A stretch of DNA of 64,000 nucleotides. It comes from Mercurialis annua (lineage: Eukaryota > Streptophyta > Magnoliopsida > Malpighiales > Euphorbiaceae). The notes beneath the pieces were generated by a model, which saw only the letters and a program-made list of their open reading frames with translations, was not told the origin of the DNA and did no database searches. A program made the translations under genes and the position numbers. Below, in pieces: positions 57,904 to 64,000 of this stretch. Where the stretch lies: NCBI RefSeq assembly GCF_937616625.2, contig NC_065571.1, forward strand, positions 56,653,651 through 56,717,650. Reading direction: 5' to 3'. How positions within the stretch are numbered: the stretch's first letter is position 1; every line of letters begins with the position of its first letter.

Positions 57904-58661
57904 TGATAACGTAGCACATCTAGTAGGGGCGAAGCAACCTCGCCAGGAACGAACATCGCTAAGTCAAGCATTTCACCGACCTGGTAACAATTTCCGACCT
58001 TCTCGAAACCACAGAACGCATGACTTGGGGGGTCACCGGATCGATGGGAATTCAAACATCATCCGAGACAATCATGCCTGATAAGGTCGGACCAAGAATC
58101 TTACCCGAGCTCTGACGTATGCTCGACTTAGACCTGAGCCGAGCTCCGAGCTCCTAAGCCCGAAAGATTGGACCATCTGGTTCGAGCTCTGGGCTGCTCC
58201 AGATACGGGAACTATGATAACTTGACTCCCAAGTTATCCGGGCTCCGAGGTCCCGTCCAAAGAGCGCTCACTCGTGTACCAGATCCTGGGACCACAGAAG
58301 ATCTTCTGACAGGTACGTGGGGAATGTTCCCTCTGACACACCTAACAACCCGTGCCTCCCGCAGGGATATTCTACCACGTCAGCATAACTGATTTCTGGG
58401 ACCACTGGGCTCACAGCCTGCCAGCAAGGCAGGTTTGTCCTTAAACCCTAACTATAAATAGAGGGTTTAAGGACAAACCCTAGGTAATTTCTTTTTCTCT
58501 ACTCTAAACACTCTCTTTTCTCTTCTTCTTCTTCCTCTACCTAAAATCTTACTTGAGCGTCGGAGTGAACGTCCGGTGACCCCCACCGGAGTTCTTTCTG
58601 ACCTCTGTCTGCTTGTGGTGTGCAGGTCACTACAGCTCGGATTCAGTTTGGTGATTCATCA
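57904..58661 (+). repeat. 3' LTR (758 bp), identical to the 5' LTR
   Basis: Base-for-base the same as 46824-47581 by line-by-line comparison (offset 11080). Followed by the target-site copy GTTCC. Confidence 0.97.
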
Positions 58662-58666
58662 GTTCC

Positions 58667-59059
58667 CAAAAGTATTTTTTTTTGTCTTGGCTTGGTAAAG
58701 AAATTCTCCCATTCATGATAGTTTTCACATTAGATCGTAAGCACTAACTTCTAATTTCGATTTAATTAGGAGGGTGGAATTTAATCATTTGCCTGTTCTA
58801 AAAACTTATGTTCGATGACGTGTTTTTCGATTATTTTAAAAAATAATTGAAACGGCATTATCATTTGGCTTCTAAAATAAATAAACTAAATAATGTGTAG
58901 CTTAATATTTTTAAAATTTATTTTGCTAACCACATGTTCAATCCAATAAAATTTAAAAAAAATTAGAATTATTAGATAAGATATGAAAAAATATATATAA
59001 AAATTAGTTTTGGTTTTTATAATATATAAGCTGAAAAAATTGAAAAATTGTGGGCCAAA
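58667..59059. other. AT-rich sequence right of the Gypsy insertion
   Basis: This is the continuation of the interrupted intergenic region. No gene is visible. Confidence 0.5.
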
Positions 59060-60660
59060 AATAGTTGAGGAAATTGCACAAAACACTCCCTTTTATAATT
59101 TATTTGCAATGAATACCTCAATTTTAAAAGTTTATTTTTTTACCTCATTTTTCTATTGTTTTTAGTTGTACTCCCAACTAAATTTAATTTATTTGTATTC
59201 TTACTCTCCTTTCTATACACACATGCACACCTCATTTTTCTTTTTCTTTTTCTCTCTCTTTCTTTTCTCTTTCTTCTTCCTCCTCATTCTCCTTCATCTT
59301 CGTCTTTTTCTTCTTCTCTTCTGCAACTTTTTCTTTTCATTTTCTTCCATTGAATTTCTTAGCAAATTCTATTTAAATTTCATATAATTTATTTAATATA
59401 TTCGATTTATAACACAAACAATCAGAGATCTGAAACAAATAAGAAATTAAAGATGAAAAAATCAATCGTGTTCGTTTCAGAGAATTTGAAGTAACAGAAT
59501 ATTACGCCATCGTCACCGTCATATCCTCTTATTCTGGATGTTCTTCTTCCTCTTTCTATTTTTTTATGTATTAAATTTTTGTTCATACGTTTGAAACTAT
59601 TGTAAATTGTTTGAAACTGTTTTTAAGAAATCGTTTTAAATTGTTTGTGTGAAACCTTTATAAATTGTTGAAAACTTTGTAAACTGTTTTAGACTGTTTT
59701 TATAACTAATTTAATTTTTTTATGCAATGTTTGAAACTGTTTTAAAAATCCGTTCGAATCTGGTTGAAACCTTTGTAAACTGTTTAAAACTTTTATAAAC
59801 TGTTTTTGAAATTTTTGTAAGCTATTAGAAAATGTTCTATTTTTAACTGTTTGAAACCTTTATAAACTGTTTAAATATTTTTAAACTGTTTTAAACTGTA
59901 TTTAGATCAAAGTTGCAAATTTTATTTTATGAAACTGTTTGAAACACTTGTAAACTGTTTGAAATTTTTGTAAACTGTTTTTTTTAAACTGTTTGAAACG
60001 CTTGTAAACTGTTTGAGACCTTTGTAAACTGTTTGAAGTTGTTTTTTAAAACTGTTTGAAACTCTTGTAAACTGTTTTGAAACCATTGTATAAACTTTTT
60101 TAAAATGATAATAAAACTGTGCTTTAGAATTTTTTTGAAACCGTTTGAAACTGCATTTGAAAATGCATTTGAAACTGTTTGAAACCGTTTTTAATAGATT
60201 TTTAATGCGACCAAGTAAATTAATAATTTACAGTTTTTTTGTTTTTGGATAAATTTATGATCGTTGGATTTGAATTCGATGTGAAATTTGAAGCGATTTC
60301 ATTACGAATTAAAAATTCGAGCGTATCGAAAACTAAAGTTGAAACTCATAAAAAAGTGATGTTAGAATTAGAAAATCAATCTATTTAATTGATATGAATT
60401 GAAAAATTTGATTTATTTATTAAATTATTAGCTGTTTTGTTTTGATGAACTGAAACAATAAGAAGAAAAAGAAAAGAAAAAGAAAAAGAAGAAGAAGAAG
60501 AAGTATAAAATCAAAGCGGCAGAGTATAAAAATAAGAGAGGAGAGTAAAAAAATAAAGATGAAACACGCTGGAGTACAAAAAGAGAGTTGGGAAATTATG
60601 GTTAAGAAATACTAATATTTTTCTTTTTTAGGTATTCTCCTAATTAACCCAAAATAGTTT
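59060..60660. repeat. Foldback-type repeat D with an internal TTTGAAACTGTTT minisatellite
   Basis: A left arm with TTGTACTCCCAACTAAATTT (about 59165) and a long TTTTTCTTTTTCTCTC tract pairs loosely with a right arm (60470-60620) that reads inversely, with GAGTACAAAAAGAGAGTTGG. The middle, about 59585-60190, is an irregular tandem array of TTTGTAAACTGTTTGAAAC-like units of roughly 20-24 bp. It is non-coding and built like the copies at 15880, 40620 and 60725, but its arm sequences differ. Confidence 0.5.
59585..60190 (+). repeat. Irregular minisatellite of GTTTGAAAC/TTTGTAAACT units
   Basis: At least 20 occurrences of AAACTGTTT or TTTGAAACTGTTT-like units, with variable spacing and frequent substitutions. 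Confidence 0.8.
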
Positions 60661-60724
60661 GGCTAGCTCAGCGCTGAAATCCAATTAAAAGAAAATCGCC
60701 AAAAAAAATGGGATTATTTTTCAA

Positions 60725-61800
60725 AAATCTGTTTTGGGTAAAACATTTACACCATCTATCCTATTTTTTACTCTTATCCTACATTACCTAATAATTTAAC
60801 TTATTTACCAAAAATACCCAATATATAAAAAGCCTTATCTCATTTTTGGTTAAATTTTTATATAGCCACTTTTTTTTTCTCTCTCTTCTCTCTCTTCCTC
60901 TCTTTTCTTTCCTTCTTCTTTTTCATTTGATTTTCAGTTTATCTCCTCTGATTACTTTTCCGTTCGCCTTTTTGTTCGTCTTTCCAGTCGCGCTTCCGTT
61001 CATCTACTTCCGACAAATTTCTCGTCGTTTCCGGTCGTTTTTCCGTTCGTCTTTTTCGTTCGCGCTATGGATTTTTCGACTCGTTTTTAGATTTGTGTAA
61101 TCTTTTAGGTTTTTTTTAATGATTTAAATATTTTGTAAATAAATTATTGCAGATCTATAATTTTTTGTTAATAAAATTGTTCTATTATTCATATAATTAT
61201 TTATTTTGTCTTCTTTTATTCATAGATTTATTTGTTGCTACTGATTTTGTATTGATTTATGGTGCATTTGTAATAATTTTATAATATCTTTACGTTTTAG
61301 TGTATATTTGGTGTATTAATGGTGTATTTTTGCCGTTTTTTAGTATATTTATGGTGCATTTACAGTGTTTATGGTGTCTTTGCAGTGTTTATGGTGTATT
61401 TGCAGTGTTTCATGGTTAAACCACAAAAAACACTACAAAATGCATAAATACACCACTTATACACTATATATACACTAATTTATACTATATAAACACCATA
61501 AAAACACTATATATATACTACTGTTACACTATAAAAAAAAAAATTCAGGAAAAAAATATAAAAAAAAAATTAACACTATATATACACTAATCTTACACTA
61601 TATAAAAAAATTGCCGGTCAGTTCGGTCGGTTCGGTCGACCGAACTGAAAAAGCGAAAACCGAAATCGAAAACAGGAAAAGGTATTTATGAAATTAAAAA
61701 AAAAGTATTTTTCGTAAATGAAAAAAGTTAGAAAAAAGTCAAAACTTGTAATATAAAGTTGTAAATAAAATGCCAAAACATGTATTTTAGGAAATTACCA
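60725..61800. repeat. CT-rich foldback repeat, copy C
   Basis: The order matches copies A and B: TATTTACCAAAAATACCC, pyrimidine tract (60869-60935), TTCCGTTCGTC-rich block, TTATTCATATAATTATTTAT, repeats of GGTGTATTTGCAGTGTTTAT (61310-61420), then inverse AAACACTACAAAATGCATAA and ATACACTATATATACAC, ending GTATTTTTCGTAAATG, the inverse of the left-end motif. It is non-coding. Confidence 0.65.
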
Positions 61801-61984
61801 TAAAAAAAATTTAGATCCGCAAATTTGTAGACGAGATTAAATTAATGGAAAGAGTGAGAAATTAGCTCTAATACCATGTTAACAATAATAAAAAAAATCC
61901 AACTACCATTGATCAAGAGAAATTGAAGAAGAAGAAGAAGAAAATACAAAAAGATGGAAGATAATATTAAAAGAGAACTAAAAC

Positions 61985-64000
61985 AATACCAGAAACTTTT
62001 AGGGCTTTTTACACAAACAACCTACTTTGCCCACTTTATAACTTTTATACGGGTGCAGGTTTGAGTTTTTTAAACTACCATGTGCGGACTGAATTATAAC
62101 TTTTATACGGACTCTATATATCAAACCCTAACAGCATACAAATCATAATTTCATTTATTTTCTCTCTCCTCATCATTCAATTCTCTCTTCCCTCAGTTCT
62201 TCCTCTCTCTTTTTTACCGTTCGCCGTCTTCCGCTGAGCCGTCCTCTGTTTCTCCGCTCCTCCGTCATCGTTCTCATCACCGTCTCCGTTGTCATCTTCG
62301 TCAACGCCATCATCTCCTCGGCTCATCGTCGTCATCTATTTGATTTCAGATCTATAATTTATTAATTTTTCTTCTTCTTCTTCTTCTTCTTCTTTTTTAT
62401 TTTCAGATCTACAATTTTTTTACTGTTTTTCACCATTAAACATGTATAGAGATTATATTTTAAGAATATTAAACTAATTTCATGTTATGTAATATAAATT
62501 TATGGTTATATGGAATAAATTTTTGTTATTTCTGCATTTTTTGTGTTTGGTTGTATTTCTGTGTTTTTTATTCTGCAGTTCGATTTATTGATGATGGTTG
62601 ATTGCTGAAATATTATAATATTACAGTATTGTTGATTTTATGTTGATTTTGTGTTGATAATTAGTTGGTATTTCCTTAATTTTAACATTGAAAAAATTTA
62701 TTCTAAAAAAACATTAGCAAATTAGATAATTTTGTGCGTGAAATAACTAAAAAAAAAACAAAATCTAAATGAGATTAAATAAGGATATGTTAGCATTATC
62801 ATGTTGACATGTTGTTGACTTCTTGTTGATATTTTATCGATTGTCACAATTTTTCAAAAAATTATGTTTTATTTTATTCCTTATGTTGATTCGTTGTTGA
62901 TTTATTGTTGACATTATGTTCATATGTATTTCAACTTTTTTTGATTTTTAATTTTATGTTGACATGTTGTTGATATACTGTTGATAATATGTTGATTTTT
63001 CAATCATTGAAAGAAAAATAAACTTAGTCTTAAATTGATGTATTAATGAGCTATTGATATGTTTTTGATAATATGTTGATTGTTTTTGACTTAAATCAAT
63101 CAATGTTCTAATTTTACAAACATCTTGACTAAATTAGCATTAATTGTTGATTCTTTGTTGATTTATTGTTGACATTATGTTGATAAGTATTTTAACTTTT
63201 TTTGATTTTCAATTTTATGTTGACATGTTGTTGATATACTGTTGATAACATGTTGATTTTTCAATCATTAAAAGAAAAATAAAGTTAGTCTTAAATTACT
63301 GTATTGATGAGTTATTGACATGTTTTTGATAATATGTTGATTGTTTTTGGCTTAAATCAATCGATGTTCTTATTTTACAAACATCTTGACTAAATTAGCA
63401 TTAATTGTTGATATCATGTTGACATTATGTTGATAACTTGTTAATATGATAGTAGTAATTATACTAAAGAACAACAAATGTACAAAATGTTTAAAATAAA
63501 TGAATCAGATAAAGATATTAGCAGAGTAAGTAATCAAAACAATATGAAAAAACAACAACAATAATTCAAATGAAAAAATAAAATTATTCTTACATATAAA
63601 AATAAAAATATATTAAATATACACTAACACAACAGTTCACAAATTAAAAAAATCTATTTTAAAATATATTTTTTCTCAATTCTCTTTGCAGCTGCACAGT
63701 TTCTTCAAAATCGCTTGTATAATTGTTTTGCGTTCCACCTCTCATACCTAACTAAATTTCGACAAAGACGATTATGATACAGTTTCATTTCATCCAACGA
63801 AAGTTTATTTCACAGACAATATTATCTTATTTGTCAATGTTAAAATAAAAAGAATCAGTAGATATCAACATAATATCAACATAAAGTCAACATAAAATCA
63901 ACAACACTGTAACATTACAATAATTCAGCAATCAATCATCATCAACAAATCGTTCTGCAGAATAAAAAAAACGCAGAAATACAACAAAACACAAAAAAAT
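61985..64000. repeat. Large foldback element E, continuing beyond the right edge
   Basis: Sequence at about 62533-62660 (containing TTTATTCTGCAGTTCGATTT) is found again in inverse orientation at about 63861-64000. The two arms flank 1.2 kb that includes a 261-bp tandem repeat. The left arm starts with a CT-rich, TCCGTC-rich block (62160-62335) and a (CTT)n tract (62367-62393). The right arm is cut by the window edge. Confidence 0.7.
62881..63460 (+). repeat. 261-bp tandem repeat built from TGTTGA motifs
   Basis: TTTATTGTTGACATTATGTT at 62901 recurs at 63162, a period of 261 bp, with high similarity across the unit. A third partial unit starts near 63403. Within each unit short motifs such as ATGTTGAT and GTTGACAT recur. 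Confidence 0.85.

Larger units (their letters stand above)
46824..58661 (+). mobile_element. Complete Tat-type Ty3/Gypsy LTR retrotransposon, 11.84 kb
   Basis: Two 758-bp LTRs, both running TGATAACG to TTCATCA, are identical base for base and flanked by GTTCC on both sides (46819-46823 and 58662-58666). Between them are a PBS, one open gag-pol frame, an 18-bp minisatellite, a long antisense gene and a G8 polypurine tract. An extra archaeal-type RNase H after the RT-RNase H and an antisense ORF between pol and the 3' LTR mark the Tat lineage. Identical LTRs and an uninterrupted frame indicate a very recent insertion that may still be competent. Confidence 0.97.

Noticed and set aside
59156..59387. 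Phe/Leu/Ser-rich frames
   Set aside because: Low-complexity translation of a pyrimidine tract.

Overview
The window is plant nuclear DNA, almost certainly from a eudicot. The genes are split by short GT-AG introns in AT-rich sequence, the gene families are plant-specific (HD-Zip II, LRR receptor-like protein, CPYC glutaredoxin, plant nucleotide-sugar transporter), and the spaces between genes are packed with plant transposons. I cannot name the species.

Host genes, left to right. An HD-Zip class II homeodomain gene (minus, 4604-7192). A small secreted-peptide-like gene in two exons (plus, 9581-10156). A NO66-type JmjC oxygenase gene (minus, 10567-15015). A single-exon LRR receptor-like protein (plus, 18640-21711). 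An ATS3/PLAT-type secreted protein (plus, 22852-24173). A membrane-anchored CPYC glutaredoxin (plus, 25084-26469). A receptor-like kinase with a tiny ectodomain (minus, 26960-29302). A nucleotide-sugar-transporter-like protein (plus, 35476-39463). A DPP6/TolB-like beta-propeller protein (minus, 43201-46373). A reductase-like fragment near 41960 is a relic. These genes do not form an operon or an obvious pathway cluster.

Mobile DNA makes up much of the rest. The largest element is a complete Tat-type Ty3/Gypsy retrotransposon (46824-58661). Its two 758-bp LTRs are identical, it has a 5-bp target duplication (GTTCC), an open 1997-residue gag-pol frame, a 17 x 18-bp minisatellite and a large antisense gene with its own promoter-like signals and in-frame introns. 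A truncated relative lies in the opposite orientation at 1034-2184. A nearly complete Mutator-like element (30442-34251) carries a FAR1/MULE transposase with one apparent frameshift and a C-terminal OTU-like stub. Two GC-rich palindrome arrays sit symmetrically inside its ends. Smaller elements include Mutator-type MITEs with 9-bp duplications (7824-8113, 39587-40091, probably 29812-30188), a hAT MITE with an 8-bp duplication (16650-17214), Stowaway-like MITEs and tRNA-headed SINE-like fragments. A family of CT-rich foldback repeats is present at about 15880, 40620 and 60725, with similarly built elements at 59060 and from 61985 past the right edge.

Exon coordinates come from reading splice sites and checking phase by eye, without transcript support. 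Family assignments rest on motif recognition, not database searches.
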